Shown: in pieces, positions 31,601-38,420 of the stretch
Layout: each line of letters starts with the position of its first letter
Position numbering within the stretch: position 1 is the first letter of the stretch
Source of the DNA: an uncultured Acidobacteriia bacterium
Lineage (GTDB): Bacteria > Acidobacteriota > Terriglobia > Bryobacterales > Bryobacteraceae
DNA length: 43,983 bases
Direction: 5' to 3'
Assembly (NCBI GenBank): GCA_903882645.1
Contig: CAIRXZ010000316.1
Location: 1-43,983 of the forward strand
The notes under the pieces: model-generated
Told to the model about the DNA's origin: nothing
The model's input: the letters and a program-made list of their open reading frames with translations, nothing else
Databases searched by the model: none
Made by a program: the position numbers and the translations under genes

Positions 31601-32611
31601 TGGGAAAAGAAACAGGACGTGACCGACGTCTACATCGACCACATGAGCTACGTCTACACAAATGGCGCGTGGGGGCAGAAGATCGACGGCGTTTACGAAC
31701 AGGCGATTCAGGGAACCGAAGCGCTCATCCGCGTCTGGGCGTCGAACATGTCGAGCCAGCTTTCCAACCATCACGCCTATGAGTATCTGGGCGGGCTGAC
31801 CATGGCCGTTACGAAGCTCACGGGACGGCAGCCGCAAGCCTATATCGCCGATGTGCGGGATCCGGACGGCGCGCGCATGCGCGATTTCGACGAAGTGCTC
31901 CAGACCGACTTCCGCACCCAGTTGCTGAACCCCAACTGGGTGAAGGGGATGAAGGAGCACGGCTATGCGGGGGCCGGGCAGGTGGCCGAATTGATGAAGA
32001 ACACGTTCGGGTGGACGACGACGCGGGAAGGCAGCGTCAGCGACGCCACCTGGAACGAGATGTATGCGGTGTATTTCGACGATAAGTATCATCTGGGGAC
32101 CCGCGAATGGATGGAGAAGGACAATCCTCACGCGCTCGAAGAGTCGGCGGCGGTCATGCTGGAAGCCGAGCGCAAGGGGTACTGGCACGCGGACGCGAAG
32201 ACCAAAGCGCAACTGGCGGCGACGTTTACCAGTCTGGTCGCGAAATACGGCAAGTCGGGCGGCGTGGTTTCCGACGGCAACCAGAAGCTGAAGCAGTACG
32301 TTTCGCGGCTCGCCAACGCGCCGGGCGGCCTGCCGGCGAGCGCGGCCGCCGCGCCGGGGCCCGCGAACGGCGCGCGCCCGGCCAATGCCGCAATGCGCGC
32401 GGATCCGCCGCCGGCGCCGGCTGTCCAAAAGCCCCGTCCGGCCCGCCAGGCCATGGTCTCCGGACAACATCTTGCCTTGAGCGCGAGCCCCAACAAGGGC
32501 CGCGCTACGGCTGCCGCGGTTCCGCTGAGCGCGGGCGCGGCCTCGTGGTGCGGCGCGCTGACGCTGCTGGCGATCGGAATGGGTTTCGCGACGCGGCGAG
32601 GCGCTTTCTAA
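28619..32611 (+). CDS. Exported CobN/HmuS-family chelatase-like protein with C-terminal membrane anchor
   Basis: 1330 residues. The signal peptide is MRILRTVTLLAVSASALCAQ. The CobN/BchH-type body has VAIVYYNSGLGKDDLMRGSP (about 365-385), the diagnostic HWGTHGTLEMLPGK (549-562), NLPNIDLWITDNLGEATLARRR, and a C-terminal part with MSGTNILYLIPNSG, SNHHAYEYLGG and GYAGAGQVAELMKNTFGW. After about residue 1240 comes a Pro/Ala-rich linker and a final helix followed by TRRGAF. The bulk is thus periplasmic and membrane-anchored, unlike cytoplasmic cobaltochelatase. No CobS/CobT or ChlI/ChlD partner is present. By family analogy it may insert or remove a metal in a tetrapyrrole. The start is ambiguous: ATG 28595, overlapping the receptor gene, has a GGTGG in front. 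Confidence 0.9.
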   Translation: MRILRTVTLLAVSASALCAQTPDRCIAYIGGWDRSETMLTEATAARGFGTVYARPAEIAGDPAPKRAAAERCDLVFVLNMDTAEAVRLRDFFQQTAPAHPARKIFALDSRASQQDLSKAGLLTPDEEIPKYWRANGTMNIQRLLAYTLIKYRGETGEIQPPVEVPDSGYYDPDKEEDYFPSFAAYKEFKVSRGRWKDGAPIAALLTQQSFWITHDTKVLAAEVRALERHGINPVAIFGDREGMIASLIAETHPDLLIEDRHGTMWESREMLEKLDLPYFRPISMLGYTIDEWKNDPRGLSSRDVGMFMTLQESWGTIEPVVVGGLSASIQGLHMHDPVDAGIERFAARIERWARLRATKEADKRVAIVYYNSGLGKDDLMRGSPTGMFLDAPASAEIFLKAMKQRGYSVDPLPRDKDELIAWMRDRGRNIGPWAQQDLEELADKGDPALIPLSQYERWFHEKLSPENQAKIIAAYGPPPGKFMVVERKGEKLIVLPRIQMGNVTMMPQPTRGQLEDYTLVHSRDVPPPHNYLAFYWWLEEGFHADAVMHWGTHGTLEMLPGKEAGMSPDDWSDICIGNLPNIDLWITDNLGEATLARRRSYAVISDHLPPPAVNAGLGDQFKLLREDIDKFKALEGGLVRERYRARITEAARENRILETLKFPSPVRALTDDQIDAVADYVEQLSEAREPLDLHTLGEPPQKKYLPSYLTAIAGKKFLDHLETALPPAEDATADARRARLRAEGEKLIQAAVLDGTSPAVRLTPELEKDLAFAREMLAKLNSANEEVEGLFRALGGRYMPPGPGPDPIRNPSSVPGGRNLYALNPEEIPTRPAWDVAVQLVDDFLRTHKVKKAGMDLNGMDTMRDFGVMEGQILYLMGVRPVWDRNNLAIDVELIPRAELKRPRVDVFIAMGGLYKENFPTRVQMLDKAVRLVSSLKEEENYVREGTLANEKKLLEQGLSPEQAASLANARIFGAKPGDMSGTNILYLIPNSGAWEKKQDVTDVYIDHMSYVYTNGAWGQKIDGVYEQAIQGTEALIRVWASNMSSQLSNHHAYEYLGGLTMAVTKLTGRQPQAYIADVRDPDGARMRDFDEVLQTDFRTQLLNPNWVKGMKEHGYAGAGQVAELMKNTFGWTTTREGSVSDATWNEMYAVYFDDKYHLGTREWMEKDNPHALEESAAVMLEAERKGYWHADAKTKAQLAATFTSLVAKYGKSGGVVSDGNQKLKQYVSRLANAPGGLPASAAAAPGPANGARPANAAMRADPPPAPAVQKPRPARQAMVSGQHLALSASPNKGRATAAAVPLSAGAASWCGALTLLAIGMGFATRRGAF

Positions 32612-32621
32612 TGGGGGACAC

Positions 32622-33236
32622 TTGCTCAATTTCCTGACTTCGACTCTCTATCACATATCCAACTCTCTACTGATTCCGGTGATCCTGACGATCCTCGGGA
32701 TGCTGGCGTGGACCGCGCTGCTGCTCGGCGGCTTTCTGCGCGAATGGTTCGAGCGCCGCAAACTGGCCCCGCCGATGGCGGCGGCCGTAGCGGCGGCCCG
32801 CGAGCGGCGGGATCCGGACGTCATATGGAAGCTGGTGGCCGCGGCGCCTTCCGGACTGCCCGCGCGGTTCGCCCGGTTTGTGGCGCTGGGCAGCGGCGAC
32901 GCGCAGATCATGGAACAGGGCCTCACCGTGATCGAGAACGACGTGGCTTCGTCCGTGGCGCGGCACTCGTTCATCACGCGCGTGGCGCCCATCCTGGGCC
33001 TGATGGGCACCCTGATCCCGCTGGGTCCGGCGCTCAGCGGTCTCGCCAACGGGAATATGCAGGCGCTGGCGGGCAACCTGATCGTAGCCTTCACCGCGAC
33101 CGTAGTCGGTCTTTTGATCAGCGGCGTGGCTTACGGGATGGGATTGGCCCGCCGCACCTGGTACTCGCGCGATCTGAGCAGCCTGGAGTTCATCGTGGAT
33201 GCAATCGCTGGAAGGGAAGGCTCCCGCGATGCGTAG
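32622..33236 (+). CDS. MotA/TolQ/ExbB-family proton channel protein
   Basis: 204 residues from a TTG start with GGGGG just upstream; no in-frame ATG is nearby. There are three membrane helices: about 14-36, 123-145 and 150-176. The family signature VAPILGLMGTLIPLGPALSG lies at 125-144 and FTATVVGLLISGVAYG at 155-170. ExbB/TolQ/MotA proteins form proton-driven stator pentamers with an ExbD/TolR/MotB partner. It starts 10 bp after the CobN-like gene and overlaps the DUF2149 gene, so channel and partner are translated together. Its likely job is to energise the receptor or chelatase of this locus. Confidence 0.9.
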   Translation: MLNFLTSTLYHISNSLLIPVILTILGMLAWTALLLGGFLREWFERRKLAPPMAAAVAAARERRDPDVIWKLVAAAPSGLPARFARFVALGSGDAQIMEQGLTVIENDVASSVARHSFITRVAPILGLMGTLIPLGPALSGLANGNMQALAGNLIVAFTATVVGLLISGVAYGMGLARRTWYSRDLSSLEFIVDAIAGREGSRDA

Positions 33237-33606
33237 CAGACGGGCGGCCAGGCATCGCTGGCAGGAGATCCTCGAAGACGATCCGGGAGCGGGGCTCCTG
33301 AATCTGTTCGACGTGTGGATCGCATTCGCGGTGGCGTTGCTGCTCGCCATGGTGAGCTACATGAAGCTGCCGGAGCTGATAAACGCGAATTCCAGCGTCA
33401 CGCTGATCGCGAATCCGGGCGGCATCGACATGGAGCTGATCCGCAAGGAAGGCACGAAGATCGAACGCTACCGGGCGACCTCGGAACAATTGACCGGCGA
33501 AGGGGAAAGACTTGGCACGGCCTACCGGCTGACAAACGGAGAAGTGGTCTACGTGCCGGAAAGACCACCCGCGCCAGGGCCCGCGAAGGCCCCGTTAAAG
33601 CGATAA
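33229..33606 (+). CDS. DUF2149 protein, ExbD-like partner
   Basis: 125 residues. A short basic/acidic cytoplasmic N-terminus (MRSRRAARHRWQEILEDDPG) is followed by one membrane helix with an aspartate at its start (NLFDVWIAFAVALLLAMV, about 25-42). A periplasmic domain of about 80 residues then ends in a Pro-rich tail. DUF2149 genes are known to travel with CobN-like and ExbB-like genes. The size, topology and TM aspartate recall ExbD/TolR (…IDVVLVLLIIFM), so I infer a stator partner role. I chose ATG 33229 (8-bp overlap with the ExbB-like gene) because GAAGGGAAGG lies 8 bases upstream; ATG 33199 is the alternative. Confidence 0.85.
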   Translation: MRSRRAARHRWQEILEDDPGAGLLNLFDVWIAFAVALLLAMVSYMKLPELINANSSVTLIANPGGIDMELIRKEGTKIERYRATSEQLTGEGERLGTAYRLTNGEVVYVPERPPAPGPAKAPLKR

Positions 33607-33650
33607 CCGGGCGGCCGGCTTGAGGCCATTGCCCCCGCTTTCTTGAAGGC

Positions 33651-34256
33651 CTACTTCGGCAATAGGGACAAGACGCCTTGGCTGGGGCTGGGGATGACGT
33701 GCGCGGCGACGAGGCGGCCGAGTCCTTCGACCTTCGCCTTGCCCGCGTCGACCGCCGCTCGGACCGCCGCTACGTCGCCCTTGATCAACACGGTGATGTA
33801 TCCGCCGCCCAGCTTTTCCCGGGCCAGCACCTCCACGGAGGCGGTTTTCAACGCGGTGTCGATCGCCTCGAAGACGGCGGTGAAACCCTGGGTCTCGATG
33901 AGCCCCACGGCAAAACTGGATTGATCGTTCATAACCTTCTCCGGCCTTTGGACGGTTGCCTGTTCGATGAGGGGACTGAATTCCGGCCGGGCCTGGTAGG
34001 CGGCGCGCGAAAGCTCCGACGGGCCGGGGATGACGTGCGCGAGGATTCGCGTCTGCATGGCGCCGGCGGTTTCCTCGGCGGCGCGCGCGGCGGACTGGAT
34101 GTCCCCGAGCCGCCCGTACAGCTTCATGCAGACGCCCGGACTGTCGTTGAGCTCGGTTTCCAGCACCCGCACGCCGGCGCATTTCTCCATGGCGTCGAGC
34201 ACGACCATGGCGGGCGACCAACCGCCGATCTCAATCAGGGCAAGCGCTTCGATCAA
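33651..34256 (-). CDS. Bacterial microcompartment shell protein, tandem BMC domains (BMC-T)
   Basis: 201 residues with two BMC (Pfam 00936-type) domains. Domain 1 is about 3-79 ([27 protein letters not shown]...[10 protein letters not shown]). Domain 2 is about 115-191 ([49 protein letters not shown]). Tandem BMC proteins form pseudohexameric trimers that tile microcompartment shells. The second domain is close to canonical BMC-H, with pore-loop region KLGGG. The start is TTG 34256: TTGA overlaps the TGA of the aldolase gene, a coupling junction. The frame upstream lies within the aldolase gene and lacks resemblance. No BMC-H, BMC-P or aldehyde dehydrogenase gene is in the window, so this is a satellite or minimal locus. 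Confidence 0.88.
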   Translation of the reverse strand: MIEALALIEIGGWSPAMVVLDAMEKCAGVRVLETELNDSPGVCMKLYGRLGDIQSAARAAEETAGAMQTRILAHVIPGPSELSRAAYQARPEFSPLIEQATVQRPEKVMNDQSSFAVGLIETQGFTAVFEAIDTALKTASVEVLAREKLGGGYITVLIKGDVAAVRAAVDAGKAKVEGLGRLVAAHVIPSPSQGVLSLLPK

Positions 34257-35266
34257 AGGGCGCCCCGTTTTTCGAGTTCGTGCAGCACTTCGAAAACCAG
34301 TTGTTCCACCTTGTCCGCGCCAATCTGCTGGATGCGCGGCGCGCACCCGGACGCGGGGCGGTCCACCAGCTCGAAATCGGCCAGGATGCACTGTAGAACG
34401 GAACTGAGGGCGGTGCGGTCGGAGAGTTGGGCGCTGGTTTGAGGCTGCCGTCCGTGGCCGAAACGAAAGCCGCGCAGCTCGGCCGCCGCCTTGAACCCGT
34501 CCGGAAACTCAAACGGGTAGAGCATCGCGTCGAACAGTTCGAGGAGCCGGTACTGCCACTTCATGGCTTCGCCGTAGTTGCCGGCGCGCGAGAGATCGTA
34601 CATCCGGCGGGTTATCTCCGGCGCCACGTTGCTGGTAGCGTGCGTGCCCCCGTCGCAGCCGATCATCAGCATGGGAACCAGCACGGCTTCCCAACCGGTA
34701 AGAAAAGTGAAGTCCGGCCGGTTGGGGCGCACGGCGCCGATCATCCGCATCATGAAAGCGAGGTCGCCCGACGAATCCTTGATGCCGATTACCCTCGGGA
34801 ATTCGCTGGCCAGCCGGCGGATGGTGGGCACGTCAATCGGGCTCGCGAACATCGGAATGTTGTACAGCGTCAGGTCTATCGGCGAGTGGCGCGCGATTTC
34901 GGCGAAGTAAGCGTACACCGATTCCGGAGTCAGCTTGTAGTAAAACGGCGCCACGATCGCGACGGCCCGCACCCCCATTTCCGCGTACGCTTCGCACGCG
35001 GCGAGGGTCTCCTTCACGTTCGCTTCCGCCGCCCCAGCCAGGACGGGAACGCGGCCGCCCGCCTCGCCAATCACAATCCGCACGATCCGGCGGCGCTCTT
35101 CCGGCGTGAAGCGCGTGAACTCTCCCGTCGAACCATTGGGGTACAGACCATGCACGCCGCGCTCGATCAGCCAGGAAACAAAACGGCGCAACTCCGGCTC
35201 GTCGATCTGGTCGCGCTCATCCAGGGGGACCAGCAGTGGCGTGAAGATACCTTCGAGCTTGGTCAA
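34253..35266 (-). CDS. DapA/KDG-aldolase-family enzyme with C-terminal encapsulation-peptide-like helix
   Basis: 337 residues from TTG 35266 ([15 protein letters not shown]). GTG 35290 and ATG 35365 are possible alternatives, none with an ideal ribosome binding site. The barrel has the canonical GSTGE loop (45-49), Y135 in LYNIP and Schiff-base K163 in GIKDSSGD. This indicates pyruvate-type class I aldolase or dehydratase chemistry. The family normally ends near residue 295-300. Here a Pro/Gly linker (about 301-316) leads to a terminal amphipathic helix, [16 protein letters not shown], with hydrophobics spaced i, i+3/4, i+7. Such tails target enzymes into microcompartments. The BMC-T gene follows with a TTGA overlap. 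There is no export signal, unlike the other DapA-like protein here. Confidence 0.88.
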   Translation of the reverse strand: MTKLEGIFTPLLVPLDERDQIDEPELRRFVSWLIERGVHGLYPNGSTGEFTRFTPEERRRIVRIVIGEAGGRVPVLAGAAEANVKETLAACEAYAEMGVRAVAIVAPFYYKLTPESVYAYFAEIARHSPIDLTLYNIPMFASPIDVPTIRRLASEFPRVIGIKDSSGDLAFMMRMIGAVRPNRPDFTFLTGWEAVLVPMLMIGCDGGTHATSNVAPEITRRMYDLSRAGNYGEAMKWQYRLLELFDAMLYPFEFPDGFKAAAELRGFRFGHGRQPQTSAQLSDRTALSSVLQCILADFELVDRPASGCAPRIQQIGADKVEQLVFEVLHELEKRGAL

Positions 35267-35712
35267 ACCACAAGGATACACGGTTGTCACGGCGCCGCGC
35301 ACCGGATGCCGCTTGACTGTACGCGGTTCCGGGGCGTGGTCCTTTCCACAGCATGAAGGTTTCATTCCCCTTGAAGACGCTCGCGTGGTTTGCGATTGGC
35401 CTGAACGCTCTTGCCGCCGTTCCGAATCCTCTCCAGTTTCCGTAAACGCGGAGCTCCTGAACCAGATTCCAGCCCATTTCCGGCAACTCGTGGATAATAA
35501 TGAACTGCACAGCCGCTGCACTTTCAGCCGGGCGCCCAGTGGCCGTACAGCAACGAGGGCTTGGCGACGGCCGGGAGCCTGCACCACTGCATTGAGGTGT
35601 GCACCTCTTTCGGGTGGCTATATGGCCGTTTCGGCTCCGTTTATGCCAAAATGGTCCCTTGGACCGCATGTCAGGGTCTTGCCACGACCCTTTTGCCGGA
35701 GGTTCCTCCAGA
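35267..35712. other. Divergent intergenic region, aldolase/BMC-T versus porin
   Basis: 446 bp with no convincing gene; it must hold the promoters of both flanking units. A 6-2-6 palindrome GAGGTGTGCACCTC at 35594-35607 is operator-like. GGAGGTTCCTCC at 35699-35710 is a small palindrome that includes the porin's ribosome binding site. No clear -35/-10 pair could be assigned. Confidence 0.5.
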
Positions 35713-37308
35713 ATGAGACAGATTACACCAGCGATTTGTGTACGCCGCGTCCGAATCGTTGGCGCGCTTTTGCCGCTGGCATTGCTGCTTCCCGTCTTGT
35801 GTCTGGCGCAGGGATCCGCCCAGACGGACGACATCGCCAAGCTGCGCGAGCAGATCGCGGCCCAGCAGAAACAACTCGACGCACAGCGGCAAGCGCTCGA
35901 ATCCGCGCAGAAAGCGATCGATTCCCAGCAGAAGCTGCTGGACCGTCTGGCTGCCGCGCAGAGCGCGCCGGTGGCCGCTCCAGCGCAATCCGCGGCGCCG
36001 CCGCCCGCACAGCCGGCCGCTCCCGCCGCTGAAGCGGACGCCAAAGGGCGGGCTTTCTCGCCGCTTGCCTTTCACATCGGCGGCGCGGATTTCACCCCGA
36101 GCGGCTTCATGGATTTCTCCACGGTGTGGCGCTCCACCACCATCGGGAGCGGCGTCGCAACCTCCTTCGCCTCCGTTCCGTTCGGCAACACCGCGGCGGG
36201 CAGGATGGACGAGTTCCGGTCCAGCGCCGCGAACTCGCGCGTTGCCCTGACAATCACGGAGAACCCGACCAGGAACCTGACGGTCACGGGTTACCTCGAA
36301 GGGGACTTCTATGGAAACCAGCCGGCGAGCCTGTACGTGACCAGCAACAGCAACACTCTGCGCATGCGCCATTTCTGGGTGAACTTGCAGCAAGGAAAGT
36401 GGGAGGTGCTGGGTGGCCAGACCTGGACGCTCCTCACGCCTAACCGCGTGGGCGTCTCTCAGGTTTCGAGCAATGTTTTTGTCGGCCTCGGGGAGGATTC
36501 CAACTATATGCCGGGTCTGGTATGGGGACGGCCGGGGCAACTCCGGGTTGTCTATCACCCCAACAAGCATTGGTCGCTGGCAGCTTCGGTTGAGAACCCC
36601 GAGCAGTTCGTCACCACCGCGGTCACGCTGCCCGCTTTCGCCGCCACTCAGGTGGACAACGGGAGCGTCCCCGCGACGCCCAACGTGCGGCCGGACATCG
36701 TCGCCAAAGCCGCCTACGACACGCAGGTTTCCGGCAAGGCGCTGCACTTTGAGCTGGCCGGCTTTTCGCGCCAGTTCCGGATCTCACCCGCGCAGGACAA
36801 GTACTTCGACGCCCAAGGCGTGGGCGGATCGTTCGACGCCGTTTTGGAAGTGGCCAAGAACTTCCGCCTGATCGCCACCGGGTTTTACAGCAGCGGCGGC
36901 GGGCGTTTCTCGGTAGGGCTGGGTCCCGACATCGTCGTCGGTCCCGACGGCTCCATCTCGCCGGTGCATTCCATGGCCGGCGTCGCCGGCTTCGAGTATG
37001 CGGCCACGCCCAAATCGCAGCTCTTCGGTTATTACGGCGGCACGTATTTCGACCGGAATTACACAGTGGTTTCGCCGGGCAATTATCTGGGGTTCGGCTT
37101 CCCCGGTTCCTCGTCCGCCAACCGGCAGTTTCAGGAGCCGTCGTTCGGCTATTACTACACCTTCTGGAAGAACCCGAGATTCGGCGCGCTTCAGATCATT
37201 ACGGAGTATGCCTATCTGACGCGGGCGCCCTGGTACGTTGCGACTTCAACTCCGTCCACGGCGCACGCCCACATGGTTTTCGGCTCGCTGCGTTTCACGT
37301 TGCCGTAG
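35713..37308 (+). CDS. DcaP-like outer-membrane porin with N-terminal coiled coil
   Basis: 531 residues. The signal peptide is about 1-33. A coiled coil (about 38-78, AKLREQIAAQQKQLDAQRQA) and an Ala/Pro-rich linker (80-112) precede a beta-barrel with FTPSGFMDFSTVWRS, GYLEGDFYG, LRMRHFWVNL and GGQTWTLLTPN. It ends HMVFGSLRFTLP. This order matches the DcaP-like trimeric porins, which pass small carboxylates and similar solutes. ATG 35713 has GGAGG 9 bases upstream inside a palindrome. It is divergent from the aldolase/BMC-T pair and followed by the amidohydrolase in the same direction, so it may import their substrate (inference). Confidence 0.8.
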   Translation: MRQITPAICVRRVRIVGALLPLALLLPVLCLAQGSAQTDDIAKLREQIAAQQKQLDAQRQALESAQKAIDSQQKLLDRLAAAQSAPVAAPAQSAAPPPAQPAAPAAEADAKGRAFSPLAFHIGGADFTPSGFMDFSTVWRSTTIGSGVATSFASVPFGNTAAGRMDEFRSSAANSRVALTITENPTRNLTVTGYLEGDFYGNQPASLYVTSNSNTLRMRHFWVNLQQGKWEVLGGQTWTLLTPNRVGVSQVSSNVFVGLGEDSNYMPGLVWGRPGQLRVVYHPNKHWSLAASVENPEQFVTTAVTLPAFAATQVDNGSVPATPNVRPDIVAKAAYDTQVSGKALHFELAGFSRQFRISPAQDKYFDAQGVGGSFDAVLEVAKNFRLIATGFYSSGGGRFSVGLGPDIVVGPDGSISPVHSMAGVAGFEYAATPKSQLFGYYGGTYFDRNYTVVSPGNYLGFGFPGSSSANRQFQEPSFGYYYTFWKNPRFGALQIITEYAYLTRAPWYVATSTPSTAHAHMVFGSLRFTLP

Positions 37309-37358
37309 GCGTTGCAAGCGGGAGGCGCGGCCTGCGTGCGGTGTTACAGTTGACGGAC

Positions 37359-38372
37359 ATGAGCGAACTTCATCGAAGAGCGTTCCTGGGCGCCACTGCG
37401 GGCGCCGCCCTCGCCGGCGCGACAAGAACCGTCGAAGCTCAGCCGGCGCCGGTTCCCATCATCGACTGCCACATCCACTTGTTCGATCAAACGCGCCCGC
37501 AAGGCGCACCCTATTCGGGCGGCCGGGGAAACACGGAGCCCGCCTTACCGGCGCGCTACCGCAAGCTGGCGTCGCCGCTCGGAATAGTCGGAGCCATTGA
37601 GATCGAGGCCAGCCCGTGGATCGAGGACAACCTTTGGGTGCTCGAAGTCGAGGAGAACGACCGGATGATGGTCGGCGCGATCGGCAATCTTCAGCCCGAC
37701 AAACCCGAGTTCAAGGAATACCTGGATCGTTATCGCAAGAACAAGCTCTTCCTTGGCATTCGGTATGGCAATCTCTGGGGTTACAACCTGGTGGACCAGG
37801 TTGCCAACCCATCCTTCATCGAAGGACTCAAGCTGATGCAGCAGGCCGATCTGACTCTGGACACGGCGAATCCCAGGCCGGATCTAATCGAGGCGGTCAT
37901 CCGCGTCAGCGACAAGGCGCCGGGGCTGCGGATCGTTGTCGATCACCTCCCCTCCATGATGGCGCGGCTCGATGCCAATGCGCAGGCGGCCGCGGAAGGG
38001 AACCTGCGCGAATTGGCCAAGCGGCCTTCGATTTACATCAAGATTTCCGAACTGATGCGCATCGCGGACGGCAAGCCCTCAACCGATCCGGTTCTCTATA
38101 AGCCGCTTCTCGACCGTCTCTTCGACACATTCGGCGAGGACAAGTTGATCTTCGGAAGCGACTGGCCGAATGGACAGGCGGTGGATAATCTGCCGGTGAT
38201 CGTCCAAATCGTGCGCGACTATTTCTACGCCAAGGGCCGGGCGGCCGCCGAGAAGTACTTCTGGAAGAACTCGTTGGCGGCGTACAAATGGGCCCGGCGC
38301 GACCCCGGCCAGCCGCAACTCGCCACTCGCGCGCTGGATCGCCGCTTTCCGCCGGGCGGCCGCGCCGCGTGA
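37359..38372 (+). CDS. Exported amidohydrolase 2-family protein
   Basis: 337 residues. The Tat-like signal is HRRAFLGATAGAALAGA (RR at 6-7). The amidohydrolase barrel shows the metal-binding HIH (38-40, IIDCHIHLFDQ), VVDHLPS, and the late Asp in IFGSDWPNG, as in the amidohydrolase-related (PF04909-type) lactonase/decarboxylase group. Members open sugar lactones or decarboxylate aromatic acids. It is 50 bp after the porin and 48 bp before the GH28-like gene, all co-directional, so an operon is likely. The start at 37359 places the twin arginines correctly; ribosome binding is weak. Confidence 0.85.
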   Translation: MSELHRRAFLGATAGAALAGATRTVEAQPAPVPIIDCHIHLFDQTRPQGAPYSGGRGNTEPALPARYRKLASPLGIVGAIEIEASPWIEDNLWVLEVEENDRMMVGAIGNLQPDKPEFKEYLDRYRKNKLFLGIRYGNLWGYNLVDQVANPSFIEGLKLMQQADLTLDTANPRPDLIEAVIRVSDKAPGLRIVVDHLPSMMARLDANAQAAAEGNLRELAKRPSIYIKISELMRIADGKPSTDPVLYKPLLDRLFDTFGEDKLIFGSDWPNGQAVDNLPVIVQIVRDYFYAKGRAAAEKYFWKNSLAAYKWARRDPGQPQLATRALDRRFPPGGRAA

Positions 38373-38420
38373 TACGGTAACTCTGAAACGGTTGCGATCT
38401 TTTTTCCTGGAGATAATCCT

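Noticed and set aside
28619-32611. Annotation as cobaltochelatase subunit CobN of B12 synthesis
   Set aside because: The signal peptide, C-terminal anchor, receptor neighbourhood and absence of ATPase subunits or cob genes in the window point to an HmuS-like role instead.
32611-32637. ATG at 32611 as start of the ExbB-like gene
   Set aside because: It reads a different frame that stops after eight codons; the membrane protein frame begins with TTG 32622.
33651-35266. A complete classical microcompartment operon (Pdu/Eut type)
   Set aside because: Only one shell gene and one enzyme are present; no BMC-P, BMC-H, aldehyde dehydrogenase or signature enzyme occurs in the window.
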